Of a stretch of DNA of 37,824 bases, positions 22,793 through 31,164 are shown in pieces; within the stretch, counting starts at the first letter, position 1, and the number at the start of each line of letters is the position of its first letter. Origin of the DNA: JBEKZQ01 sp049509675 (GTDB lineage: Bacteria > Planctomycetota > Planctomycetia > Pirellulales > Thermoguttaceae); assembly GCA_049509675.1 (NCBI GenBank), contig JBEKZQ010000005.1, positions 1 to 37,824 on the forward strand, given 5' to 3'. Both the position numbers and the translations under genes were made by a program. The notes under the pieces were generated by a model that saw only the letters and a list, made by a program, of their open reading frames with translations, made no database searches and was not told the origin of the DNA.

Positions 22793-23443
22793 TTATTCCT
22801 GACTGTTGACGGTATAGACTTGTTTGAGTTTCTCCATCGCCCGCAGCCAGAGCATGCGAACTGTGCCGGGCTTGCGGTCCATGCGGTCGGCGACTTCGTC
22901 GAACGACAAGCCTTGCAGGTTGCGCAGCACAATCACGTCGCGATACTGCGGCCGGAGCTTGGCAAGTTGATCGGCCAGGGCCACCGCCCGCTCGCGCTGC
23001 TGCAACCGGCCGCTGGGCGACGGTCCGCGATCGGCCAGCACGTGGGCGAAGTTCAACACCGACCGGTCCAGCGCGGCACTGGCCTGTTCCACCGAGACCT
23101 CGCGTCGCACGTCGCGCATCTTCGCCTTGACGTGCGTCTCGATGGCGTGGTGCAGCGTGTTGATCAGGATCTGCCGCAGCCAGCCCAACAGTTCGCGCTC
23201 GCTGGAGCCGCGAAACTTCAGAAAATCGCAGTGGGCCGCCAGCATCGCCTCCTGCACCAGGTCCGAAGGGTTCATCCGCCGCCGCAGCCGGCGGTCGAGT
23301 TGCGTAGTCGCCAAAATGGTCAGGTAGTTCCGGTACAGTTGCAGCAGTTGCCCCAGCGACTCGCGTTCGCCTTGGCGAGCCTCATCCAGCAGCCGGTCAA
23401 TACAGGGGTCATCCATCACGTGGTTCGGTGTCGAAGTGCTCAT
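22793..23443 (-). CDS. ECF-type RNA polymerase sigma factor
   Basis: This 216-residue protein has sigma region 2 at about 10-85 (NPSDLVQEAMLAAHCDFLKF, GWLRQILINTLHHAIE) and region 4 at about 150-210 (LRPQYRDVIVLRNLQGLSFDEVADRMDRKPGTVRMLWLRA, a clear helix-turn-helix). Regions 1.1 and 3 are absent, as in ECF factors. It lies one base from a Ser/Thr kinase gene on the same strand, the arrangement of the kinase-linked ECF groups common in Planctomycetes. The kinase probably controls the sigma factor. ATG 23443 gives the best N-terminus, though ATG 23416 is possible; neither has a strong ribosome site. Confidence 0.88.
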   Translation of the reverse strand: MSTSTPNHVMDDPCIDRLLDEARQGERESLGQLLQLYRNYLTILATTQLDRRLRRRMNPSDLVQEAMLAAHCDFLKFRGSSERELLGWLRQILINTLHHAIETHVKAKMRDVRREVSVEQASAALDRSVLNFAHVLADRGPSPSGRLQQRERAVALADQLAKLRPQYRDVIVLRNLQGLSFDEVADRMDRKPGTVRMLWLRAMEKLKQVYTVNSQE

Positions 23444-23834
23444 CGTTCGCTGCAAAAGTGTTGCACATGCGTGTGGATCGGGGGAACGAGAACCATGATT
23501 CACAATACTTCAATGTTCGGATTTACGCCAGCCGAGGCCACCCAAAATCAAGTAGCGGTTGTAGCGTTGCCAGCGGCGCAGGGGAAGAGAGTACTATGTA
23601 TTCTTTTAGGACGTTTTTCATTTGAAAATGCCACGCTTTTGTCCCAAGTTGCCCCCCCTTGCAGGTAGTAAGTCTTTCCACCACACCGTGACCGGAACCG
23701 AGGGGCTCAAACACATTGGAAAGAACCCTCTTCTTAAAATCTTAGTCAGCCGCGAAGTTCCCCGATCCGATCGTGTGACATTTGCCGGTTGTAATCGTCC
23801 CAGGAAGATGGCGGGACAGATACGGAACATCAGG
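23444..23834. other. Gene-free stretch upstream of the sigma factor operon
   Basis: These 391 bp separate the 3' end of the MFS gene from the sigma factor start. They are clearly more AT-rich than the flanks and must contain the promoter of the sigma-kinase operon. A short imperfect palindrome (TTTTCATTTGAAAA, 23615-23628) is the only symmetric element seen. I found no convincing -35/-10 pair, no dispersed repeat and no terminator with a U tract. Confidence 0.4.
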
Positions 23835-25613
23835 TCAGAACTTCTTGTGCCCGCTGAAATGCTCCTCGATCTCCTCCAGGGTCTTTCCCTTCGTCTCCGG
23901 CAGGAAGAAGGTGGCGGTGATGAAATAGACGACCGTGGCGGCGGCGAAGGCGAAGAACATCGTCGCGTAGCCATACTCGCCTACGGTGGGCAGGAAGACG
24001 GCCGCGATGCTCGTGGAAACCACCTGATTGATCAACAGCGCAATGCTCATGCCGTTGGAGCGGATGCGGGTGGGCATCAGTTCGGAAAGTGCCAGCCACA
24101 CGCACACGCCGGGCCCCACGGCGAAGAAGGCCATGAAGCAGAAAATGAACGCCGCGGTCAGCCATCCGCTTGGCACGCTGGGCGCGGGAGTGACCAGCGC
24201 GTTGTCGATCGTCAGCGGGGCCATGCGCGCGGCCGCCAGGCTGGCAAACGGATTCTTGAAGAAGGCCTCCGTCGCGGTGCCGGGCAGGCTCTGCCGGCGA
24301 TCGATTGCGATCGGCTTGGCCGTCTTGTCGTCGGAGCGCACCACGTTGGTTGCCGCATGGAAATCGCCGAAGGAGTAAATGACCACGAGCGTTGTCGGCC
24401 GCTCGCCCATCGCCTTTCCGCCCTCGCCGGCCGTCGCCAGCAGCATCTTCGATCGTGCCTGATCGAACGGCAGCACGAGATCCTGGTTCTCCGTGACCAT
24501 GGCCTGCACGGCGTCCTTGCAATCCACCCGCGCCTTCTCGGTCTGCCGGAACATCAGGCCCGCGCACACCAGCGACACGATAATGCCGGCGCTGCCCAGC
24601 GAGAGGAGGAACTTGCGGCCCTTGCGGTCCACCAGCAGGACGCCGATCATCGTCACCAGAAAATTCACCGAGGTGAGGATCACGTAACCCCAGTGGGCCT
24701 GAACGTCGCTGAGGCCGGCCTGGATGAGGATCGTGGCGTTGTAGCCGATGATCGAGTTCACGCCGGTCAACTGGTTGCAGGCCAGGATGATGCAGGCCAG
24801 CGCGAACGGCACGAGGTACTTGCGGTGCAGGAGCGATTCCTTGCCCTGTTGGCCGGCCGAGCCCCTGGCCTTCTCGGCCGCGATCGTTTCCGCCATTTCC
24901 TGTAGTTCGAGGTCGGTTTCCTGTTCGCTGCGCGACCGCAACAGGGCCGCCCGGGCGGCGTCCTTCCGGCCGCGGCGGAAAAGCCACCGCGGCGACTCCG
25001 GCACCATCAGGCTTCCCAGCACGAAGAGGATTCCGGGGGGCAAGGAAACCCAGAAGATGCTGCGCCAGGCGAAATCCTTGGCGGCGAAGAGCGTTTCCGC
25101 GTCGCCAAGGGCCTGCACGCGGTCCAGCCACATGGCGAAAAAAATGGCGATCAGCGCCGCGGCGACGATGCCCAGCGTCAGCAACCATTGGAAGATGCCG
25201 GTGCCCTTGCCGCGGGTTGACGCACTGAGGCATTCCGCCAGGTACAGCGGCACCACCACGCCGATCAGCCCGGCGCTGACGCCCTGCAACAGGCGGCCGG
25301 CCACGAGCCATCCGTAACCGTGGGCCAGGGCGATGATCGGAATGCTGACGACGAACAGCAGGCCGCTCAGCGCCATGAGGGGCTTGCGCCCCAGGAGGTC
25401 GGACAACATGCCGGCGAAGAGCGTGGAGATCACGCTGCCCAGCAGCACGGCCGCCACGATCATGGAAAGCTGGTTGGCCGTCAGTCCGGAGGTTGCTTCC
25501 AGGTAGGGCAGGGCGCCGGCGATGATGCCCACGTCGATCCCGTACAGCAGGCCGCCCAGGCCGGCGATGAAAAGCAGGAAACGCACGGACCACTTTTTGT
25601 TTGTGTCGTTCAT
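23835..25613 (-). CDS. Sugar porter family MFS transporter with large periplasmic insertion
   Basis: This 592-residue permease probably brings a sugar into the cell. Sugar porter hallmarks are present: GxxxGxDxG-like start of helix 1 (GGLLYGIDVGIIAGALPYL), DLLGRKP after helix 2, PESPRWLF, NQLTGVNSIIGYNATIL in helix 7, DRKGRK, and PETKGKTLEEI at the end. A stretch of about 125 residues between the DRKGRK-containing half and the last helices (RQTEKARVDCKDAV through PAPSVPSG) is hydrophilic and would form an unusually long loop; usual members have 450-480 residues. The ATG overlaps the stop of the CBM9-like gene (ATGA), which fixes the start. Confidence 0.88.
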   Translation of the reverse strand: MNDTNKKWSVRFLLFIAGLGGLLYGIDVGIIAGALPYLEATSGLTANQLSMIVAAVLLGSVISTLFAGMLSDLLGRKPLMALSGLLFVVSIPIIALAHGYGWLVAGRLLQGVSAGLIGVVVPLYLAECLSASTRGKGTGIFQWLLTLGIVAAALIAIFFAMWLDRVQALGDAETLFAAKDFAWRSIFWVSLPPGILFVLGSLMVPESPRWLFRRGRKDAARAALLRSRSEQETDLELQEMAETIAAEKARGSAGQQGKESLLHRKYLVPFALACIILACNQLTGVNSIIGYNATILIQAGLSDVQAHWGYVILTSVNFLVTMIGVLLVDRKGRKFLLSLGSAGIIVSLVCAGLMFRQTEKARVDCKDAVQAMVTENQDLVLPFDQARSKMLLATAGEGGKAMGERPTTLVVIYSFGDFHAATNVVRSDDKTAKPIAIDRRQSLPGTATEAFFKNPFASLAAARMAPLTIDNALVTPAPSVPSGWLTAAFIFCFMAFFAVGPGVCVWLALSELMPTRIRSNGMSIALLINQVVSTSIAAVFLPTVGEYGYATMFFAFAAATVVYFITATFFLPETKGKTLEEIEEHFSGHKKF

Positions 25614-26344
25614 GGGCTGGAGCACGGGATGTTTCCTGCGTGGGAGGAAAGTGGAGAGAAATCGGCGGCGGTGGGCGCAAAATGGATCGGCGCAAAACAG
25701 GCCGGCTGATGGAAATTCAACTCCGCGCCGATCGGCGCCCAACTGGCCCAATGGGGATGCGAGCTTTCGTCGGCGCACTTGAAGAAATTGCCGCGCCAGG
25801 TCTGCCCCGGCAGCGCGCCCAACGGCCCGGCATAGGCGGCCAGCGTGCTCAACGGAATGCGGCAGGCGATCTGCCAGACCGTGGGGCCGGGCCGCTCGGG
25901 AAACACCACCGCGGGCAACGAGTGCCAGATGGCAATGCGCCCGCCGTGCTCGGCCGCCACCGGCGTGAAGCGGGCAAAACCCCGGGCCGTCCGCCTGGCA
26001 TCTTCGATGTAGTACGCCAGCAGCGCGCCCCCGCAGTTGATCTCGAAATTGAAATAACCGCCCTCGGGCCTCGGCTGGATGAAGAACTCGACGCAGCTAT
26101 CCTTGCACACGCTCTCCTGATAGCGGGTACGGGTGGCGACCACATAACGGTCGTCGACGTGGAAGCGGAGGGAAAGACTGTCGTGATCGTACAAGAGCTT
26201 TGCCCGGGCCACGGGCCGATGCCCGCTGCCGGCGGCATGAAAATGCGCGATCGGCGCTTCCTCGGCCCGCCAGAGCGGGCTGTCCCAGTCCGCTTCCAGC
26301 GGCGGAGCAACTGCGGCACACTGCGCCGTGTAATGGTACGACAT
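25610..26344 (-). CDS. CBM9-like (DOMON-type) protein
   Basis: This 244-residue protein resembles the carbohydrate-binding family 9-like domain: LYDHDSLSLRFHVDDRYVV, DSCVEFFIQPRPEGGYFNFEI and a later WRGNFFKCADES. Many such domains bind carbohydrate ligands in surface or periplasmic proteins. No signal peptide is evident from ATG 26344; an in-frame ATG at 26383 adds only basic residues. The gene is translationally coupled to the sugar porter downstream (4-bp overlap), so a role in the same sugar pathway is likely. The exact ligand is not visible. Confidence 0.72.
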   Translation of the reverse strand: MSYHYTAQCAAVAPPLEADWDSPLWRAEEAPIAHFHAAGSGHRPVARAKLLYDHDSLSLRFHVDDRYVVATRTRYQESVCKDSCVEFFIQPRPEGGYFNFEINCGGALLAYYIEDARRTARGFARFTPVAAEHGGRIAIWHSLPAVVFPERPGPTVWQIACRIPLSTLAAYAGPLGALPGQTWRGNFFKCADESSHPHWASWAPIGAELNFHQPACFAPIHFAPTAADFSPLSSHAGNIPCSSP

Positions 26345-26403
26345 GCGATTCTCGCGGGCGAACCGGAAGCGAACTGCCGTCAAGAAACAAATCGTGCATT
26401 AGG

Positions 26404-26464
26404 CCGTAGGACGGATTGCTAATCCGTCCGGTTTCCGGGGACGGATTAGCAATCCGTCCTACGG
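26404..26464. repeat. Family B palindrome between divergent genes
   Basis: A perfect 26-bp inverted repeat (26404-26429 and 26439-26464) has a 9-bp loop. It differs from the copy at 9956 by C-to-T/G-to-A changes that keep the pairing (GATTGCTAATC / GATTAGCAATC), so the stem has been preserved by compensatory change. It lies 60 bp upstream of the CBM9-like gene. Confidence 0.88.
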
Positions 26465-26551
26465 TAATCGAGCAACTTACTCTCGTACGGCGCCTTGGTC
26501 CACCAATATATCATGTCCGCCGCCGTGTTGACCAGTCATTGGGAATGCTAT

Positions 26552-26639
26552 AGTGTGAAGTTTTCAGTTTTCAGTTTTCAGTACGCTAGCGCGGCTGGAG
26601 ACTCGACTGGACGAAACTGAACACTGAACACTTCACACT
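26552..26639. repeat. Inverted repeat with TTTTCAG units before the nucleotidyltransferase gene
   Basis: AGTGTGAAG (26552) and CTTCACACT (ending 26639) bound an imperfect stem made of TTTTCAG units on the left and CTGAACA units on the right, around a loop of about 40 bp. It ends eight bases before the ATG of the nucleotidyltransferase gene, so its leader and ribosome-binding region are repeat DNA. Together with the family B copy it fills most of this 303-bp divergent region; 26465-26551 shows nothing recognisable. Confidence 0.65.
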
Positions 26640-26647
26640 GGTGTCCC

Positions 26648-27454
26648 ATGGATCGAGCGGTGATTTTGGCGCGGGGCGTGGGCACGCGCATGCGAAAGGC
26701 CGACCCTGCCGCATCGCTCGAACCGGCGCAGGCGGCCGTTGCCCGGAGCGGCGTCAAGGCCATGATCCCCGTCGGCCGACCGTTCCTCGATTACGTTTTG
26801 AGCGTCGTGGCCGAGGCGGGCTTCCGCCGCGTGTGCCTGGTGCTCGGCCCGGAGCACGACCAGGTGCGACAGTATTATGCCGTTTTGCAGCCGCGGCGAC
26901 TGCGGATCGAGTTTGCCTTGCAGGCCAGGCCGCTGGGCACCGCCGACGCGGTGGCCGCCGCCGAGTCGTTTGCCGGCCGGGAGCCGTTCCTCGTGCTCAA
27001 CTCGGACAACTACTACCCCCTCGATGCGCTCGTGGCCCTGCGGCAAGCGCCCGGCCCGGCCGTGGCCGCCTTCGACCAGGAGGCCATGCTGGCCGGCAGC
27101 AATGTTCCCGCCGAGCGGCTGGCGAAGTTCGCGGTCATCCAAACCGACGGCGGCGGGCGCCTGGAGCGGATCATCGAAAAACCCGACGAGGCGACGCTGG
27201 CCCGGCTGCCAAGGCCCGTGGGGGTGGGGATGAACTGCTGGCGGTTCGGGCCGGCCATCTTCCCGGCCTGCCGCGCGATCGTCCCTTCGCCGCGCGGCGA
27301 GCTGGAGATCACCGACGCGGTGCAATATGCCATTGACCGGCTGGGCGAGTCGTTCAGCGTGGTCTGGTGCAAGGCCGCGGTGCTGGATCTGTCCAGCCGC
27401 GGCGACATCGAGCTAGTTGCCGCGCGGTTGGCGCGGACGGAGGTCAATCTATGA
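26648..27454 (+). CDS. Sugar-phosphate nucleotidyltransferase
   Basis: This 268-residue protein has the nucleotidyltransferase fold: an N-terminal VILARGVGTRMRK loop in place of the usual LAAGxGTR, the metal-binding LNSDNYYPLDALVAL (Asp at about 118-120), IEKPDEATLARLPRPVGVGMN, and GELEITDAVQYAID. Such enzymes join a sugar 1-phosphate to an NTP. The Ala-to-Arg change in the glycine-rich loop is unusual. It overlaps the galactokinase-like gene by 4 bp, so the two probably act in sequence: kinase makes the sugar 1-phosphate, this enzyme activates it. Sugar and nucleotide are not determined. Confidence 0.85.
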   Translation: MDRAVILARGVGTRMRKADPAASLEPAQAAVARSGVKAMIPVGRPFLDYVLSVVAEAGFRRVCLVLGPEHDQVRQYYAVLQPRRLRIEFALQARPLGTADAVAAAESFAGREPFLVLNSDNYYPLDALVALRQAPGPAVAAFDQEAMLAGSNVPAERLAKFAVIQTDGGGRLERIIEKPDEATLARLPRPVGVGMNCWRFGPAIFPACRAIVPSPRGELEITDAVQYAIDRLGESFSVVWCKAAVLDLSSRGDIELVAARLARTEVNL

Positions 27455-28887
27455 GCCACAACCACGAGAATGGTGCCGAAGTTGCGTCAGAAGGGGACAG
27501 TCCCATTTTCGTCGAACGAAAATTGGGACAGTCCCCAGGTGATGACGCGGCGGCGATCGTCGATCGCTTGATCCGGGCCGGCATGAGCCCGGCCGAGGCG
27601 CAGGGCAAGGGCCGGGCGTTTTCTCAAGTCGAGGCCGAACTGGCCGGCTCCCACGGCGCGGCGCGGAATCTCTACCGGCTCTTCGTGCCCGGACGCATCG
27701 AGGTGCTCGGCAAGCATACCGATTATGCCGGCGGGCGGAGCCTGTTGGCGGCCGTGGAGCGGGGATTCTGCATCGCTGCGGCGGCGCGCGAAGACGACAC
27801 GGTGCGCATTGTCGATGCCGCATGCGGCGAGCGGTCGAGTTTCCAACTCCAGCCGGAACTGGCCCCGGCGGTGGGACATTGGTCGAACTATCCCATGACC
27901 GTGGCCCGGCGCGTGGCCCGGAATTTTCGCGGCCCGTTGCGGGGCGCCGACATTGCCCTGGCGAGCGATCTGCCGCCGGCCGCCGGAATGAGCAGTTCCA
28001 GCGCGCTGATGATCGGCATCTTCCACGTGCTGTCGCACGTCAATGGGCTGCCGCAGCGGGAGGAGTTTCGCGCGAACATCGCCGGTCCCGAATCCTTGGC
28101 CGGCTACCTGGCGACGATCGAGAACGGCCAGAACTTCGGCTCCCTGGCCGGAGATCGCGGGGTGGGCACCTTCGGCGGCAGCGAAGATCATACAGCCATC
28201 TGCTGTTGCCGCCCCGGCCACTTGCACCTGTACGCCTTCTGTCCCGTGCGGCAGCAGCAGGTCATCGCACTGCCCGAGGGCTATCTGCTGGCGATTGGCT
28301 CCAGCGGCCTGCTGGCGGAGAAGACGGGCGAGGCCATGGCCAAGTACAATCGGGCCTCGCGCCTGGTGGGGGCGCTGCTCGACCTGTGGCGGGCGGAAAC
28401 CGGCCGCGACGATCGCTGCCTGGCCGACGCGGTCCATAGTGCGGCCGATGCGGCGGAGCGGTTGCGGCACATGGCCCGGCGCGGACACGCCGGTTTCGAC
28501 GGCCCCGCCTTGCAGCGCCGCCTGCAACAGTTCCTCGAGGAGAATGAGCGAATCATCCCGGCCGCGGTGCAGGCGCTGGAGCGGGGGGCAGTCGCTCTTT
28601 TCGGCCGCTGCGTCGACCAATCGCAACAGATGGCCGAGCAATTACTACAGAATCAGACACCCGAGACGGTGTACCTGGCCCGTTGGGCCCGGCAGTGCGG
28701 CGCGGAGGCCGCTTCGGCCTTCGGAGCCGGTTTTGGCGGCAGCGTTTGGGCCTTGCTGAAAACCGCCGCGGCCCAGGATTTTCTGGCCGCCTGGAGCGGC
28801 GGCTACCGCCAGGCGTTTCCGGTCGAAGCCCGGCGCGCCGCCTTCTTCCCCAGCGGCGCCGGCCCGGGGCTGTTGGAGATCGGGTAG
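27451..28887 (+). CDS. Galactokinase-like GHMP sugar kinase
   Basis: This 478-residue kinase has the galactokinase-type signature GRIEVLGKHTDYAGGRSL (about 80-97), the ATP-binding LPPAAGMSSSSAL (about 176-188), GTFGGSEDHTAI (about 240, with the likely catalytic Asp) and a C-terminal GAGFGGSVWALL. True galactokinases read GEHTDY, where the Glu contacts the sugar; here it is Lys. The substrate may therefore not be galactose. Residues 14-29 (EGDSPIFVERKLGQSP) are encoded by a family A palindrome. The start is coupled to the nucleotidyltransferase stop (ATGA). Confidence 0.86.
   Translation: MSHNHENGAEVASEGDSPIFVERKLGQSPGDDAAAIVDRLIRAGMSPAEAQGKGRAFSQVEAELAGSHGAARNLYRLFVPGRIEVLGKHTDYAGGRSLLAAVERGFCIAAAAREDDTVRIVDAACGERSSFQLQPELAPAVGHWSNYPMTVARRVARNFRGPLRGADIALASDLPPAAGMSSSSALMIGIFHVLSHVNGLPQREEFRANIAGPESLAGYLATIENGQNFGSLAGDRGVGTFGGSEDHTAICCCRPGHLHLYAFCPVRQQQVIALPEGYLLAIGSSGLLAEKTGEAMAKYNRASRLVGALLDLWRAETGRDDRCLADAVHSAADAAERLRHMARRGHAGFDGPALQRRLQQFLEENERIIPAAVQALERGAVALFGRCVDQSQQMAEQLLQNQTPETVYLARWARQCGAEAASAFGAGFGGSVWALLKTAAAQDFLAAWSGGYRQAFPVEARRAAFFPSGAGPGLLEIG
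27493..27536. repeat. Family A palindrome, 44-bp variant, in the galactokinase-like gene
   Basis: GGGGACAGTCCC arms surround ATTTTCGTCGAACGAAAAT. It lies in the 5' end of the coding sequence and is translated in frame about 13 codons after the start. Compared with the copies in the minus-strand genes it is read from the opposite strand, yet is still open. Confidence 0.85.
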
Positions 28888-28896
28888 CCGTTCAGA

Positions 28897-28976
28897 GGGG
28901 ACTGTCCCGATTTTCGCGGCGCGAACGGCGTTCGTTGTCGAAGGAGCGCCTTCGCCGTGAAAATGGGACTGTCCCC
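28897..28976. repeat. Family A palindrome, 80-bp variant, between convergent genes
   Basis: GGGGACTGTCCC arms enclose a longer variable centre with CGCGGCG/CGCCG inner steps. It sits between the 3' ends of the galactokinase-like gene and the ACT-domain gene and is the only strong hairpin there. It may act as a transcript end for either side, although no U-tract follows. Confidence 0.78.
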
Positions 28977-29003
28977 CTTGCGGTGCCCAGTGCCGGCAGC
29001 GGC

Positions 29004-29429
29004 CTATTTCCGCGCCACTTTCTTAATCAGGCTGGTGGTCTTGCGGGCGTCTTCCTCATTTTCCAAGCCGATCACGGCCGAGAATTGGCCGGCCACGACC
29101 TGGGCCACCAGAAAGCCGAGATTGATGCCGGCCTCGGCAATCGCCTCGGCCAACGCCGCACCCATGCCCGGCCGATTGTCGCCCGCAACCAGCAGCGTGG
29201 GGATCGCCGAGGCGGTCAGCCCGACCTTGCGGGCCGCGGCCAACGCCTTCCTTCCCGACACGGGAAGCAACTCGATGGCCGCCCGGCCCTTATCGCCGTA
29301 GCGATAGCCCATCACCACCTGTAGATCCACGCCGGCTTCGGCCAGGGGGCCCAGCACGCCGCTGAGCACCCCGGGCTTGTTCTCGACCTCGACCCGCCAC
29401 AAGACGACCTTCTTGACAGTAACAGCCAT
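29004..29429 (-). CDS. Tandem ACT-domain protein
   Basis: This 141-residue protein consists of two ACT-like units (about 5-70 and 78-138). The first has RVEVENKPGVLSGVLGPLAEAGVDL, the second NRPGMGAALAEAIAEAGINL. ACT domains bind small ligands such as amino acids and regulate partner enzymes; no enzyme domain is attached. Two in-frame ATGs lie six bases apart. The GAGGAG ribosome site is only 3 bp from the first but 9 bp from the second, so 29429 is preferred. The gene is convergent with the galactokinase-like gene and shows no functional link to it. Confidence 0.8.
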   Translation of the reverse strand: MAVTVKKVVLWRVEVENKPGVLSGVLGPLAEAGVDLQVVMGYRYGDKGRAAIELLPVSGRKALAAARKVGLTASAIPTLLVAGDNRPGMGAALAEAIAEAGINLGFLVAQVVAGQFSAVIGLENEEDARKTTSLIKKVARK

Positions 29430-29564
29430 AGCCATCGCTCCTCTTGTTATTATGGGTTTCCAGGGGACGCGCTATTATAAGGGCAGGCGACCAGTCGGCC
29501 AGCCCGGTGGGACCAAGAAACGGGCCGGAACCGCCGGGGGGAACTCGTAGCCGACGATGAGTTT

Positions 29565-29664
29565 GGGTGCCGCTGCTGGATAAGCCAGCAGTGGCACCCA
29601 GCGAAGGGGAAGGGCACTTCCCGATGGTCGGCGGACACTGCTGGACAAGCCAGCAGTGGCACCC
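29565..29664. repeat. Family D repeat, second locus
   Basis: Two hairpins of the type GCTGGATAAGCCAGCAGTGG lie at 29565-29599 and 29636-29664, each ending in GTGGCACCC, the outer core of family D seen at 3206-3270. The spacing differs from the first locus, and here the element is entirely intergenic. Confidence 0.78.
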
Positions 29665-29740
29665 AGCGTCAATTCTGCCTTGCCGTTAAATGCCTCCGGT
29701 TCCGATCGCAACGAAAACATTATTCAAGAAATGTAACGCA

Positions 29741-29848
29741 GCCACGGACGAAACACGGATTGAACACAGAAAGGACGGCTGGAGATGGGTCAACCAGAGA
29801 ACAAATAGGTTTTGTCCGTGTTTCATCCGTGCTGGAATCCGTGGCTAC
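29741..29848. repeat. Family G repeat (CACGGA..GAAACACGGA units)
   Basis: GCCACGGACGAAACACGGA on the left and a related inverted block (TCCGTGTTTCATCCGTG and ATCCGTGGCTAC, 29816-29848) on the right frame an AT-richer centre. It ends 18 bp from the BBP7-type gene's stop codon. Together with the family D copy it accounts for most of the 437-bp gap; 29430-29564 holds nothing else recognisable. Confidence 0.65.
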
Positions 29849-29866
29849 CGTAATCCCGGGTGTCCC

Positions 29867-31045
29867 TCACCACTGGGCCTCGAGGCCCACGTTGGCCCCA
29901 TGCATGAAGACGCCGCCGCCGCTGTGCAGGGCCGTGCCTGCCGTGGAGGTGGTGGTGAAATCCAATTGATCCGGGGCCAGGGCGACACCCTCGATCCAGA
30001 GCAGGTTGTAACCGCCGCGGACCGCCAGCCAGGAGGTGAGATGGCAGGTGGCCAGGAAATCCAGTTCGCCTACGAAGGCGGCCCGATTGCCCTGGACATT
30101 GACGTCGCGGACGGTGAACGTGTTGTTCAGGTCGCCCAACAGCGTGGCCTGCCGGGCGTCGTTGTCAAAGAGCCCCGCCTTGCCCGTGACGGACCATTCC
30201 AGGCAGCCGGAGCCGCCCTGCAACAGGCCGCCGATCTGGCCGCCGAACAGCTCGTTGCGCGTGCCGATGCGGTAGTCGCTCGTTCCCGTGATGTCGTTGG
30301 TCGCCTCGATGTTGAACTGCTCGTCGAGATGCACGTAACGGAACCCGGCCAGCAGCGAAACAGAATCCAGCGGCCATACGTAATTGACCTCCGCGTTGTG
30401 CAACGTTGAGGTGTAGTCCAGCCGCATGTTGTCGGCCATGTTGAAATCGGAAGACTGCAATCCCAGGTCGCCGGGCAGGCTGAGATTGGCGTTGCCCGCC
30501 ACGGTGGCCGAGGCGGCCCAGTGGTGCAGGCCGAAATAGACCAGATTCCAGCCGGCCCCGTCGCCGGCCGCATAGTCCAACGTCAGCCGCGGTCCGGCGG
30601 CCGCATCGAACTTCAGATCATGGGTTGATAGCAGCGTGAAGTCCCGGGCGTTGCTATCGACCACGACCGGCTGACGCAGGCTGGCATTGTTGCGCCACAG
30701 GAACAGGGCATCGGCGCCGACCCGCCAGCACGGGCCGCACTCGCACCAACCGCAGGACCCGGCGTCGGTGCATTCGGCGTGGCCGCACACCCGCTCGTCG
30801 GGGATGATCTCGTCGTTGGCCAGGGGCTTTGCCGGTTCTACTGGGGCAGCGGCCGGTTGTGCGGGTTGTGCCGGTTGCGCCGGTTGTGCCGGAGCTTCCG
30901 GCGGCAGCGGCGCATCGGTCCCGAGGGCGATCATTTCGCCCAAGGGCGGCGGCAAGGGGGCCGACGGTGCGGCCGGAGCGGCGGCACGGCATTCGTGCGC
31001 GCCGAGAACAACGAAGCAAACCAATAGCAAGATTCGCGCTGGCAT
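29867..31045 (-). CDS. BBP7-type outer-membrane beta-barrel protein
   Basis: This 392-residue protein starts with a signal peptide (ARILLLVCFVVLGAHECRA), followed by a Pro/Ala-rich linker with four PAQ repeats (PAQPAQPAQPAQ) and a Cys-rich block (CGHAECTDAGSCGWCECGPC). A beta-rich region then runs to the end, with alternating strands such as VSLLAGFRYVHLDEQF, GNRAAFVGELDFLA and LAVRGGYNLLWIEGV. This matches the BBP7-type barrels common in Planctomycetes. It probably sits in the outer membrane; cargo and function are unknown. The ATG at 31045 has an AAAGGA ribosome site nine bases upstream, while the earlier ATG 31069 has none. Confidence 0.78.
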   Translation of the reverse strand: MPARILLLVCFVVLGAHECRAAAPAAPSAPLPPPLGEMIALGTDAPLPPEAPAQPAQPAQPAQPAAAPVEPAKPLANDEIIPDERVCGHAECTDAGSCGWCECGPCWRVGADALFLWRNNASLRQPVVVDSNARDFTLLSTHDLKFDAAAGPRLTLDYAAGDGAGWNLVYFGLHHWAASATVAGNANLSLPGDLGLQSSDFNMADNMRLDYTSTLHNAEVNYVWPLDSVSLLAGFRYVHLDEQFNIEATNDITGTSDYRIGTRNELFGGQIGGLLQGGSGCLEWSVTGKAGLFDNDARQATLLGDLNNTFTVRDVNVQGNRAAFVGELDFLATCHLTSWLAVRGGYNLLWIEGVALAPDQLDFTTTSTAGTALHSGGGVFMHGANVGLEAQW

Positions 31046-31164
31046 GAATAGGTTCCTTTTTCCCGACAAAACCGAAAGAATCGGCCCCAGCGTAAGATTC
31101 GGTACGACCGGCCAACCGGCTCAATCGAAACGTCCGGCACCATCGATACAACCCCAACCCCGCG

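Noticed and set aside
28897..28976. Family A copy as a classical rho-independent terminator
   Set aside because: The stem is strong and lies between convergent genes, but no run of T follows on either strand, and the same element occurs inside genes.
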